Shown one piece after another: positions 24,645 to 31,500 of a stretch of 34,211 nucleotides of DNA. Below the pieces are notes generated by a model. That model worked only from the letters and a program-made list of their open reading frames with translations, was not told the DNA's origin and ran no database searches. Position 1 is the stretch's first letter; each line of letters opens with the position of its first letter. The translations under genes were made by a program, and so were the position numbers. This DNA is from UMGS1668 sp035447605 (GTDB lineage Bacteria; Bacillota; Clostridia; Oscillospirales; Ruminococcaceae), in contig DAOTHJ010000019.1 of NCBI GenBank assembly GCA_035447605.1, positions 1-34,211 of the forward strand, read 5' to 3'.

Positions 24645-25202
24645 TCATGAGAAAAACAGGTGCTCGATCAAAATCTTGACACCTAAAAAGATCAATACGC
24701 ATCCGCCGAAAAATTCCGCCTTGGATTTGTATTTGAGGCCGAATACGCTGCCGATTTGAATGCCGACGGCCGAAAAAGCGAAGGTTGTCAGCCCGATCAG
24801 GAGCACGGCGGGGATGATCTTCACCTGTAAAAAAGCAAACGTGATGCCGACGGCCAGCGCGTCGATGCTCGTCGCAACGGCAAGCAGGAACATCGTTTTA
24901 AAGGAAAAGGAGGCATCCAGTCCCTCCGTCTTGGCGCGGGCCTCTTTGATCATGTTGGCCCCGATGATGCACAGCAGCACGAAGGCGATCCAGTGATCGT
25001 ATTTTGTTGTAATTCCCTCAAACTGCGAGCCTAAAAAATACCCCAGCAGCGGCATGCCGGCCTGAAATCCGCCAAACCAGAGGCCCACGCAGAGGATATG
25101 TTTCAGTCTTACTTTTCCGGCGCTTAAGCCCTTGCAGACGGATACCGCAAACGCATCCATCGAAAGGCCGACCGCGATTGCAAAAAGTTCCAAAAATCCC
25201 AA
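24645..25202 (-). CDS. mntP: Manganese efflux pump MntP
   Basis: MntP (formerly DUF204/YebN) exports Mn2+ and protects against manganese excess. The product is 185 residues with six hydrophobic helices in two similar halves, the first with AIAVGLSMDAFAVSVCKGL and the second with AVATSIDALAVGITFAF, whose conserved aspartates (SMDA, SIDA) are the metal-binding hallmarks. The start is taken as TTG at 25202 because GGGAG lies eight bases before it; the longer open frame would be translated through the riboswitch terminator. It is preceded by a yybP-ykoY riboswitch and a perfect promoter, which fits its job. Confidence 0.93.
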   Translation of the reverse strand: MGFLELFAIAVGLSMDAFAVSVCKGLSAGKVRLKHILCVGLWFGGFQAGMPLLGYFLGSQFEGITTKYDHWIAFVLLCIIGANMIKEARAKTEGLDASFSFKTMFLLAVATSIDALAVGITFAFLQVKIIPAVLLIGLTTFAFSAVGIQIGSVFGLKYKSKAEFFGGCVLIFLGVKILIEHLFFS

Positions 25203-25223
25203 TTTTCGTACTCCCTCCGTGAT

Positions 25224-25342
25224 AAAAAAGAGACCTATCCGCCCTTGGCGGATAAGTCTCATCATTTGATACAAAGCCAGGACGGAAAATCCAGTATGTT
25301 GACTTTGCCGCGCCTATTGCGCCGATTACTCCCTTATTCCGG
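25224..25342 (-). promoter_or_regulatory. yybP-ykoY manganese riboswitch with terminator hairpin
   Basis: The leader of mntP carries the conserved parts of this class: AAGGGAGTAATCGG at the 5' side, GGCAAAGTCAA in the middle, CTGGCTTTG, and the final hairpin beginning ATGAGACTTATCCGCC and closing GGCGGATAGGTCTC, followed directly by TTTTTT (25229-25224). The last hairpin is part of the recognised consensus and is a terminator, so Mn2+ binding should favour an antiterminated state and turn on mntP and probably the ATPase behind it. Confidence 0.92.
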
Positions 25343-25345
25343 AGT

Positions 25346-25374
25346 ATTATAGTATGAAAATCTTCCGTTGTCAA
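25346..25374 (-). promoter_or_regulatory. Consensus sigma-A promoter of the riboswitch-mntP transcript
   Basis: Minus strand TTGACA (25374-25369), 17-base spacer, TATAAT (25351-25346): a perfect consensus. It lies directly behind the stop codon of the metallophosphoesterase. Confidence 0.9.
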
Positions 25375-25378
25375 TCCA

Positions 25379-26059
25379 TCAAATTTCTTTTCCCGTTTCC
25401 GCGTCGAGCACTTCCCGGTAGACGCCGTAATATTTCGGCGGAATGCGCCGGTCGAGATGAAAGCATCCGAAAAACCACTTCGAGTATCGGCATTTCGAGC
25501 CGAGCTCATCCAGAAACGCATGAAGGTTGTTGAAGCAGTTGGTCTCCATTTTCAGAAAACTGCGCAGCCGGAATCCGGTATCGTAGGTGACGATATAATC
25601 CACCTCGCCGCCGGATGCCTCCAGATTCTCCAGCGTGCGGCGGGTATCCTCCCCGCTCGGCAGGCGCTGGAAATCCGGGCAGTCGTCAAGATCCATCAGG
25701 TCGGTCTCCTCGTCGTCGCCGCCGCCAAAGGCCAGGATCTTTTTTCCATCGATCTCAAAGATCTCCCCACGGATCAGCTGGTAGATGCGATCGGCGATCT
25801 TTCTCGCCTTTCCGCCGCAGAAATCCACGATTTCGTACTGATTGAGCAGCGTATAGTTTTCGTGGGCTCCCTCGATGAACGCAATCGTGTACCTGCGGCG
25901 CGAAAGCCACGCAAGATTTTTCTTCTCCCGCTCGGAACCATCCCAAACAAAGCCGAAATCGCCGCAGACGATCAGCGTATCGTGTTTTTTCAGTTTACGC
26001 AGCTTAGGAAGCCGGAACCTGTCCGGATCCCCGTGGGTATCGCCGGTGATATAGATCAT
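25379..26059 (-). CDS. Metallophosphoesterase-like protein lacking second-metal ligands
   Basis: The 226-residue protein has the calcineurin-like phosphoesterase fold: D7 and H9 in GDTHGD, D34 in VCGDFGFVWDG, H66 in EGAHENY, FGGGDDEE, and H201 in FFGCFHLD. Compared with the family motifs, the asparagine of GNH is A65, the histidine expected in VTH is Y159 (VTYDTG), and the first histidine of GHxH is C199. Those three residues, with the bridging aspartate, normally hold metal 2, whereas the metal-1 set D7, H9, D34, H201 is complete. I believe related clostridial proteins share this pattern. The ATG at 26059 has GGAGGAG upstream and lies 16 bases after metY, so the two probably form an operon. 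The substrate is unknown. Confidence 0.85.
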   Translation of the reverse strand: MIYITGDTHGDPDRFRLPKLRKLKKHDTLIVCGDFGFVWDGSEREKKNLAWLSRRRYTIAFIEGAHENYTLLNQYEIVDFCGGKARKIADRIYQLIRGEIFEIDGKKILAFGGGDDEETDLMDLDDCPDFQRLPSGEDTRRTLENLEASGGEVDYIVTYDTGFRLRSFLKMETNCFNNLHAFLDELGSKCRYSKWFFGCFHLDRRIPPKYYGVYREVLDAETGKEI

Positions 26060-26075
26060 TTTGTCTCCTCCAGCC

Positions 26076-27359
26076 TTAGCGCACCGCTTTTTCGATGGCC
26101 TGACCGAGGTCGCCGATGATGTCCTCAACGTCCTCAAGGCCGACGGAGATCCGGACCGTCTCCGGCCGAATTCCGCAGGCGGCGAGCTGCTCATCCGAGA
26201 GCTGGGAGTGCGTCGTCGTGGCGGGGTGCGTCACAATCGTGCGGACATCTCCGAGATTTGCGACATGGGAGATCATCTGGAGGGAATCGAGGAACTTCGC
26301 GCCGTTCTCTCTTCCGCCTTTGAGGCCGAATGTGAGCACGGCGCCGCAGCCTTTCGGCATCATGCGCTTCGCAAGTTCATAGTAAGGACTTTCCGGCAGG
26401 CCGGGATAATTGACAAAGCTGACCGACGGATTGGAGGCCAGATATTCCGCAACCTTCTGCGCGTTTTGGCAGAGGCGTTCCATGCGGATGGAGAGCGTCT
26501 CGATGCCCTGCTCAATCAGGAAAGAGTTAAACGGCGAGATGCAGCAGCCGATGTCGCGCAGGATCAGACAGCGGAAACGGCTGGTAAAGCATGCCTTCAT
26601 ATCCGCGAAGATAACGCCGTGATAGCTGACATCCGGCTCATTGTAGAGCGGAAAGCGCGGATTATTTTTATAAGGAAACTCACCGGATTCGACGAGCAGC
26701 CCCGCCATCGCGTTGCCGTGCCCGCCGAGGAATTTGGTGGCGGAATGGATGACGAGATCCGCGCCCCATTCAAAGGGCCGGAAGAGATAAGGCGTCGTGA
26801 ACGTGGAGTCCGCGATCAGAGGAATCCCATATTTGTGCGCGATCTTTGCAATTTTTTCGATGTCGGAGACGTTTGCATTCGGGTTGCCGACCACTTCGGT
26901 GAAGAATGCCTTCGTGTGCTCGTTGACCGCGGCCTCCCACTGATCCATATCGTCCGGATCGACGAAACGGACGTTGATGCCGAGGCGTTTGAGCGTGACG
27001 CCGAGCATGTTGATGGCTCCGCCATAAATATAGGAAGAGGAAACGATCTCATCCCCTGCCGAGCAGAGATTGAGCACCGCGCCGAAGATCGCCGCGTGGC
27101 CGGAGGAAACCGAAATCGCCCCGACGCCGCCCTCCAGCGCCGTAATCCGGCGTTCCAATGCGTCGCTGGTCGGATTGGAGAGACGCGCATAGATGTTGCC
27201 CTCCTCTTCCAGCGAAAAAAGACGCCGCGCATACTCGGCGCTTTCAAAATCATAGGCGGTCGTCGCGTAAATCGGCAGCACGACCGAGTGATTTTCTTTA
27301 TCCGGCTTCTTTCCGGCGCGAACCGCCAGCGTGTCGAAACGATAGTCCGTTTCCTTCAT
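26076..27359 (-). CDS. metY: O-acetylhomoserine sulfhydrylase (aminocarboxypropyltransferase)
   Basis: MetY uses pyridoxal phosphate to join O-acetylhomoserine with sulfide, giving homocysteine for methionine synthesis. The 427-residue length suits MetY better than MetB or MetC (about 380-390). Visible features are the N-terminal FDTLAVRAGKKPDKENHSVVLPIYATTAYDF, the PLP phosphate-binding region AISVSSGHAA, ADSTFTTPYLFRP, and the Schiff-base lysine K209 in HSATKFLGGHGNAMAG. The ATG at 27359 has AGGGG six bases upstream. It has its own promoter, back to back with that of the DacF-like gene; no T-box or SAM riboswitch is present in the short leader. Confidence 0.93.
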   Translation of the reverse strand: MKETDYRFDTLAVRAGKKPDKENHSVVLPIYATTAYDFESAEYARRLFSLEEEGNIYARLSNPTSDALERRITALEGGVGAISVSSGHAAIFGAVLNLCSAGDEIVSSSYIYGGAINMLGVTLKRLGINVRFVDPDDMDQWEAAVNEHTKAFFTEVVGNPNANVSDIEKIAKIAHKYGIPLIADSTFTTPYLFRPFEWGADLVIHSATKFLGGHGNAMAGLLVESGEFPYKNNPRFPLYNEPDVSYHGVIFADMKACFTSRFRCLILRDIGCCISPFNSFLIEQGIETLSIRMERLCQNAQKVAEYLASNPSVSFVNYPGLPESPYYELAKRMMPKGCGAVLTFGLKGGRENGAKFLDSLQMISHVANLGDVRTIVTHPATTTHSQLSDEQLAACGIRPETVRISVGLEDVEDIIGDLGQAIEKAVR

Positions 27360-27415
27360 GGGATCCCCTCTTTTCATAAATTGCAAGATTCCCTATTCCA
27401 TCCGGGCACAAATTT

Positions 27416-27424
27416 TGATATAAT
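27416..27424 (+). promoter_or_regulatory. Extended -10 promoter of the DacF-like gene
   Basis: TGA-TATAAT with no good -35 (TTCCAT at 17 bases). The -10 lies inside the 11-base palindrome GATATAATATC and four bases from the divergent metY -10. Confidence 0.5.
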
Positions 27425-27427
27425 ATC

Positions 27428-27457
27428 AGTATAACAGACAAAACTGGATATCCGCAA
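27428..27457 (-). promoter_or_regulatory. Promoter of metY
   Basis: Minus strand TTGCGG (27457-27452), 18-base spacer, TATACT (27433-27428). Confidence 0.55.
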
Positions 27458-27509
27458 CTATTATTTATCAATTTGGACCGTCGGGTCCCGTCGTTTTGGA
27501 GGTGTTTTC

Positions 27510-28853
27510 ATGAAGAAAGCCGCTGCCCTCATTTCTGCGCTGATGGCGCTGGTCCTGCTGTTTTCCGGCAGCTTCAGCGTCTGTGCCTACGCTGCGCTCC
27601 AGTATGTCCCGCCCACGGAGGTAAACAGCGAAGCGGTTTACCTCGCCGATGCGGATGGAAATGTCCTGTACGAGAAAAATGCCACTCAGCGGATGTATCC
27701 TTCCGAGCTGACGCAGATCATGACCGCAATCGTCGTGATCGAAAATATTGAAAGCGTCGGCGGCTGGGAGGCACAGACCACCTTCACCACATCCATGCAG
27801 AACTACCTGTACGAAAACCGCGGCAGTACCATCCTGACCGGTCTCTCCGCCGGAGAGGTCATGACGGCCGACCAGATGTTCCATGCCATGGTTATCGCCT
27901 CCGGCTACGACTCCGCAATGGCGCTGGCAGAGCTGATCGCCGGCAGCCAGGAGGACTTTGTCGCGATGATGAACGCCAAGGCCAAGGATATCGGCGCGGT
28001 CAACACCAACTTCACGAACTGCCACGGCCTGCACGACACCGCCAACTACACGACGGCCTACGACATGTACCTGATCGCCAAATACGCGATGAGCCTCGAC
28101 AAATTCGCGGAGACCGTTTCCCTGACCACCTACCGGAGCGGTGAGACGAACTATCACACCAACCTTACATGGAACTCCGACAACGGCCTGATCATCAGCG
28201 GAAACGTGCATTACTACTCCGCCGCGCAAGGCATTAAGGCCGGGTACAGCAAAGATACCGGCAGGAGCATCGTCTCCTATGCCTCCCAGGATGGGTACTC
28301 TTATTATCAAGTGGATCTGGGCGCGCCGTATGAGCTGGATGAGGATACCTATAATCTTGCGATGGTCGACGCCAAGAACCTGTATGTCTGGGCTTTTTCC
28401 GAGTTTCAAGTCAAATCCGTCATCAGCTACGGAGATCAGGTCGGCGAAGTGCCGCTTGAGCTCGCCTGGCAGAAGGATTACCTCCAGCTGATGGCCGGGG
28501 AAAACTACGTGGCGCTGCTGCCGGCCGATATCGACGTCGGCTCGATCACCTACGAGTACGAGCTGCCGGAATATGTCAATGCGCCGGTCAACAAGGGCGA
28601 CCACATCGGCACGCTGCATTTCATCTCCTCCGGCGAGGAGATCGGCGAGATTCCGCTGGTCTCCGCCGAGGATGTAAAACAGAGCGAGCTGCTCAGCGGC
28701 CTTGAGTCCTTCTCTCAGATCACCCGCTCCTTCTGGTTTAAGTTTATCATCGTGATGGTCATCATGATCGTTTTGCTTTATGTCGCGCTGATGATCGTAC
28801 GCAACTACAACCATAAGAAATACGGCACGATCCGGAAGAGAAAAAATCTCTGA
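27510..28853 (+). CDS. DacF-like protein (serine D-Ala-D-Ala carboxypeptidase fold) with all three catalytic motifs altered
   Basis: The 447-residue protein has a signal peptide (MKKAAALISALMALVLLFSG, then SVCAYAA), a penicillin-binding domain of the PBP5/DacF type, a C-terminal beta domain, and a final membrane helix (FKFIIVMVIMIVLLYVALMIV) with a basic cytosolic tail. Alignment by eye with the family core PASLTKIMTA gives PSELTQIMTA: the catalytic serine position is E66 and the lysine is Q69. The second motif is SGY (131-133) instead of S-x-N, and the third is KAG (243-245) instead of KTG. The reading frame is intact with a good GGAGG, so it is not a decayed gene. It is probably non-catalytic and may bind peptidoglycan or partners. 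GGAGG and an extended -10 promoter precede it. Confidence 0.88.
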   Translation: MKKAAALISALMALVLLFSGSFSVCAYAALQYVPPTEVNSEAVYLADADGNVLYEKNATQRMYPSELTQIMTAIVVIENIESVGGWEAQTTFTTSMQNYLYENRGSTILTGLSAGEVMTADQMFHAMVIASGYDSAMALAELIAGSQEDFVAMMNAKAKDIGAVNTNFTNCHGLHDTANYTTAYDMYLIAKYAMSLDKFAETVSLTTYRSGETNYHTNLTWNSDNGLIISGNVHYYSAAQGIKAGYSKDTGRSIVSYASQDGYSYYQVDLGAPYELDEDTYNLAMVDAKNLYVWAFSEFQVKSVISYGDQVGEVPLELAWQKDYLQLMAGENYVALLPADIDVGSITYEYELPEYVNAPVNKGDHIGTLHFISSGEEIGEIPLVSAEDVKQSELLSGLESFSQITRSFWFKFIIVMVIMIVLLYVALMIVRNYNHKKYGTIRKRKNL

Positions 28854-28872
28854 GCAAAAGACGCAGTACCCC

Positions 28873-28930
28873 CGGAGCGGCAGGAATGGCTTTTCACAAA
28901 GCATTTTATCCCGTCTTGCTTCCCGCTCCG
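28873..28930. repeat. 8-base inverted repeat downstream of the DacF-like gene
   Basis: CGGAGCGG (28873-28880) and CCGCTCCG (28923-28930) are perfect complements 42 bases apart. No U tract follows, so it is not a standard terminator. The rest of 28854-29025 shows no gene. Confidence 0.35.
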
Positions 28931-29025
28931 TTTGCTGCGGGGATCGGAACATGCGGCGAAGTGACCGAAAAAGTCCTTTTAACCGTCCATTCAATCATTT
29001 TTGCTGCGTTTTTCGCGAAAATTCC

Positions 29026-29054
29026 TTGACATAATGAAACTGATAAATTATAAT
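29026..29054 (+). promoter_or_regulatory. Consensus sigma-A promoter of rplJ-rplL
   Basis: TTGACA (29026-29031), 17-base spacer, TATAAT (29049-29054): perfect consensus. Confidence 0.92.
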
Positions 29055-29060
29055 ATAAAC

Positions 29061-29138
29061 GCTGTCCAAAGACAGCAGGTGCGCTTGCGCTTAAACGGGT
29101 AACCGGCCTGCCGAGGATGAGTGTTCATTATGATGATA
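29061..29138 (+). promoter_or_regulatory. Ribosomal protein L10 leader
   Basis: The leader matches the Firmicutes L10 leader: GCTGTC-CAAA-GACAGC (29061-29076), CAGGTGCGC, and the conserved CCTGCCGAGG (about 29107-29116). L10-L12 binds this structure and represses its own operon, here probably by favouring the attenuator directly downstream. Confidence 0.88.
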
Positions 29139-29141
29139 ACG

Positions 29142-29174
29142 CTCCTTCCACGGCTCGCGGAGGGAGTTTTTTTT
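29142..29174 (+). terminator. Attenuator in the rplJ leader
   Basis: CTCCTTCC and GGAGGGAG pair (one G-U) around ACGGCTCGC and are followed by eight T, 32 bases before the rplJ start. The 3' arm can also pair with the following ACTCCC. Confidence 0.85.
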
Positions 29175-29205
29175 ACTCCCTATCTTTTCGCAGGAGGTGA
29201 AACTT

Positions 29206-29727
29206 ATGTCCAGTGAAATTATTCTGCAGCAGAAGAAAGAAACAGTTGCGCAGCTCGTCGAAAAGCTGAAGAACGCTTCCTCCGGAGTATTGGTCAACTA
29301 CAGCGGCATCAACGTCGCGAACGACACCGCTCTCCGCCGTGAACTTCGTCAGGCCGGCGTCCACTATGCCGTCGTCAAGAACACGATTCTCCGTCATGCG
29401 CTTGATGAGCTCGGTATGGAAGGACTCGACCACACCCTTTCCGGAAGCACCGCAGTCGCCCTCGGCGGCGAAGATGCGATGGCCCCTGCAAAGATCCTCG
29501 GTAAATTCGCCGCGGATTCCAAAGGCAAATTCACGATCAAGGCCGGATTTATGGAAGGCCAGATCATGGATGAAGCTCAGGTAATCGCGCTCTCCAAGCT
29601 GCCCGGCAGAGAGGGACTTCTCTCGATGCTCGTCAGCGCACTCAGCGGCCCGGTCAGAGGACTTGCCGTTGCGCTCAATGCCATCGCCGAAAAAGAAAAC
29701 GGCGGCAATGAAGGCGAAGTTGCCTGA
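29206..29727 (+). CDS. rplJ: Ribosomal protein L10
   Basis: L10 anchors the L7/L12 dimers on the ribosomal stalk. The 173-residue protein has the standard N-terminal half (IILQQKKETVAQLVEKLKNASSGVLVNYSG, LRRELRQAGVHYAVVKNTILRHAL) and the C-terminal helix that binds L12 (GLLSMLVSALSGPVRGLAVALNAIAEK). The ATG at 29206 has AGGAGGTGA at eight bases; a GTG at 29197 lies within that ribosome binding site and is not used. It is followed by rplL after 50 bases. Confidence 0.97.
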   Translation: MSSEIILQQKKETVAQLVEKLKNASSGVLVNYSGINVANDTALRRELRQAGVHYAVVKNTILRHALDELGMEGLDHTLSGSTAVALGGEDAMAPAKILGKFAADSKGKFTIKAGFMEGQIMDEAQVIALSKLPGREGLLSMLVSALSGPVRGLAVALNAIAEKENGGNEGEVA

Positions 29728-29777
29728 TTGCCCCATCCAAACATCTTACTTTATAAAATTACAGGAGGTACGTTCCT

Positions 29778-30155
29778 ATGGCTTCTGAAAAAACCCAGAA
29801 ATTTATTGAAGACATCAAAGCCCTTACCGTTCTTGAACTGAACGAGCTTGTTCAGGCAATCTGCGAGGAGTTCGGCGTTTCCGCCGCTGCTCCGGTCGCT
29901 GCTGCCGGTGCCGGCGCTGCCGCTGAGGCCGCCCCGGCTGAGAAAGATTCTTGGGATGTCATCCTCACCGATGTCGGCGAGACCAAGATGAACGTCATCA
30001 AAGCCGTCAAAGAGATCACCGGCCTTGGCCTCAAAGAGTCCAAGGAAATCGTCGACGCTTGCCCGAAGGCCATCAAAGAGGGCGTCTCTGCCGCCGATGC
30101 CGACGAGATCAAGAAGAAACTGGAAGAGGCCGGCGCCACCGTCGAAGTCAAATAA
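29778..30155 (+). CDS. rplL: Ribosomal protein L7/L12
   Basis: The 125-residue stalk protein recruits translation factors. It has the N-terminal dimerisation part (KTQKFIEDIKALTVLELNELVQAICEEFGV), the Ala/Pro hinge, and the C-terminal factor-binding domain (KMNVIKAVKEITGLGLKESKEIVDACPKAIKEG). AGGAGGTA precedes the ATG. It ends the two-gene operon; rpoB does not follow, unlike in many bacteria, and a strong terminator lies behind it. Confidence 0.98.
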   Translation: MASEKTQKFIEDIKALTVLELNELVQAICEEFGVSAAAPVAAAGAGAAAEAAPAEKDSWDVILTDVGETKMNVIKAVKEITGLGLKESKEIVDACPKAIKEGVSAADADEIKKKLEEAGATVEVK

Positions 30156-30171
30156 GGTTTCCGTTTTTAAA

Positions 30172-30206
30172 AAGCCTTTCCGTCAACCGGCGGAAGGGCT
30201 TTTTTC
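30172..30206 (+). terminator. Terminator of rplJ-rplL
   Basis: AAGCC-t-TTCCG and CGGAA-g-GGCTT pair around TCAACCGG, followed by TTTTTCTTT. Confidence 0.92.
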
Positions 30207-30270
30207 TTTATTTGCGCTATACAATTCTTCGGCCCCGTGCTACTATAATACCAACGAATGGAGGGATGTC

Positions 30271-31134
30271 ATGGAACCTCAAATTCAGGAGAAGAATAAG
30301 AAAAAGAAACGTTCTCCCTTTTCACTCTGGATGATCCGGTTTTTTCAGGGAATTCTCATCGGCGGCGGCGCGATTCTGCCCGGCGTCAGCGGCGGCGTAC
30401 TCTGCGTCACCTTCGAGCTTTACCGGCCGATGATGGCGCTGCTCTCCCACCCAGCGCGGAATTTCTTGCTCTACTATAAGATGTTCATTCCGGTCGTGAT
30501 CGGCTGGGGAATCGGCTTTCTCTCCTTTGCGCAGATCATTGCGGTCGTCTTTCAGGCCTCCTCCCTGCTGGCGGTCTGCCTCTTCATCGGGCTAATCGCA
30601 GGCACGTTTCCGCAGCTCTACCGGGATTCCGGCAAACAGGGCCGCAGCGCCGCCTCATGGATCGGATTTGCCTCCGGGTTTCTTTTTATGTTCGGCTCCC
30701 TGTTCATTTCGGGGATCACGTTCCGGGCCGACCTGCAGCCAAACGTCTGGTGGTTCCTGTTCTGCGGGATGCTCTGGGGCTTAAGCCTCGTCGTACCGGG
30801 AATGACCTCCTCCTCTACGCTGATTTCCCTCGGTCTCTACCAGCCGCTGGCGGAGGGAATCGCCTCGCTGGATCTCCACGTCCTGATCCCGATGGGAATC
30901 GGGATCGTCGTCGTGATTGCGCTGACCGCAAAACTGATCAACCATCTTTTTGAGACGCGGTATTCCATCTCCTATCATACGATCATGGGCATCGTGCTGG
31001 CGTCGACCCTTTACATTGTCCCACTGGAATACGGCAGCTTGGGCGAAATTCTGTTGGCTGCCCTCTGCTTTGGAATCGGAGCCGCCGCCTCCCTGCTGAC
31101 GGATAAATATTTCGGCGCAAACGAACCGGAATAA
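30271..31134 (+). CDS. DUF368 membrane protein (undecaprenyl-phosphate translocase family, PopT-like)
   Basis: The 287-residue protein has about eight hydrophobic segments and the DUF368 signatures FFQGILIGGGAILPGVSGG near the N-terminus and LSLVVPGMTSSSTLISLGLY in the middle, a repeated pair of P-G-x-S/T loops. DUF368 proteins were recently shown to recycle the lipid carrier undecaprenyl phosphate across the membrane (PopT), supporting peptidoglycan and teichoic acid synthesis. The ATG at 30271 has GAGGG upstream, and a TATAAT (30244-30249) with a poor -35 precedes it. An open frame back to 30025 overlaps rplL and is not the start. It is transcribed alone and ends before a bidirectional terminator. 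Confidence 0.92.
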   Translation: MEPQIQEKNKKKKRSPFSLWMIRFFQGILIGGGAILPGVSGGVLCVTFELYRPMMALLSHPARNFLLYYKMFIPVVIGWGIGFLSFAQIIAVVFQASSLLAVCLFIGLIAGTFPQLYRDSGKQGRSAASWIGFASGFLFMFGSLFISGITFRADLQPNVWWFLFCGMLWGLSLVVPGMTSSSTLISLGLYQPLAEGIASLDLHVLIPMGIGIVVVIALTAKLINHLFETRYSISYHTIMGIVLASTLYIVPLEYGSLGEILLAALCFGIGAAASLLTDKYFGANEPE

Positions 31135-31245
31135 AAAGCGAAAAATCCGCCGCGCTCACGGAGATCGGCCGCACCGGAAGACGGGATTCACCCGGACATC
31201 ACGCCCGGAGACATATTTATAAAAGAGGTTCATCTTCCTCAATAA

Positions 31246-31282
31246 AAACAGCCGCACCTATCCGGATGCGGCTGTTTTTTAT
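31246..31282. terminator. Bidirectional terminator between DUF368 and fba
   Basis: AAACAGCCGCA and TGCGGCTGTTT form an 11-base stem around a 10-base loop, with TTTTATT to the right and an A-rich tract (TAAAAA) to the left that is a U tract for the leftward transcript. Confidence 0.88.
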
Positions 31283-31338
31283 TTTAAAATTTTTTCCGTC
31301 GGGAAAAGACTTGGCGCTTTTCTTTCTAAGATCTGGCC

Positions 31339-31500
31339 CTTCCTTTGAAAAACAACATAAGATCAGGACTTCCCTTCGGGAAAGAACATAAGATTAAGAC
31401 TTCCCTTCGGGAAGGGACCTAAGTTTAAGCCTTCCCTGCGGGAAGGGACATTAAGTTTAAGCCTTCCTTTCGGGAAGGGACATTAAGTTTAAGCCTTCCC
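31339..31500. repeat. Tandem array of a 30-32-base hairpin repeat at the 3' end of fba
   Basis: Five contiguous units start at 31339, 31369, 31400, 31431 and 31463, and a sixth begins at 31495 inside the last codons of fba. The typical unit is CTTCCCTTCGGGAAGGGA followed by CATTAAGTTTAAGC. Each contains a short hairpin (CCTTCCC-TGC-GGGAAGG in the best case). Units nearest fba are most alike and the most distant one has lost its hairpin. There are no spacers, so this is not CRISPR. It lies in the fba 3' UTR, before the terminator. Confidence 0.9.

Noticed and set aside
27510..28853. Calling the DacF-like gene a pseudogene.
   Set aside because: The frame is full length with intact signal peptide, membrane anchor, promoter and ribosome binding site; only catalytic residues differ.
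28873..28930. Terminator for the DacF-like gene.
   Set aside because: The 8-base stem has a 42-base loop and no U tract.
30025..30270. A longer N-terminus for the DUF368 protein.
   Set aside because: It would overlap rplL and its terminator; the ATG at 30271 has a ribosome binding site and gives the family's usual start.
31339..31500. CRISPR array.
   Set aside because: Units are contiguous with no unique spacers, and no cas genes are present.
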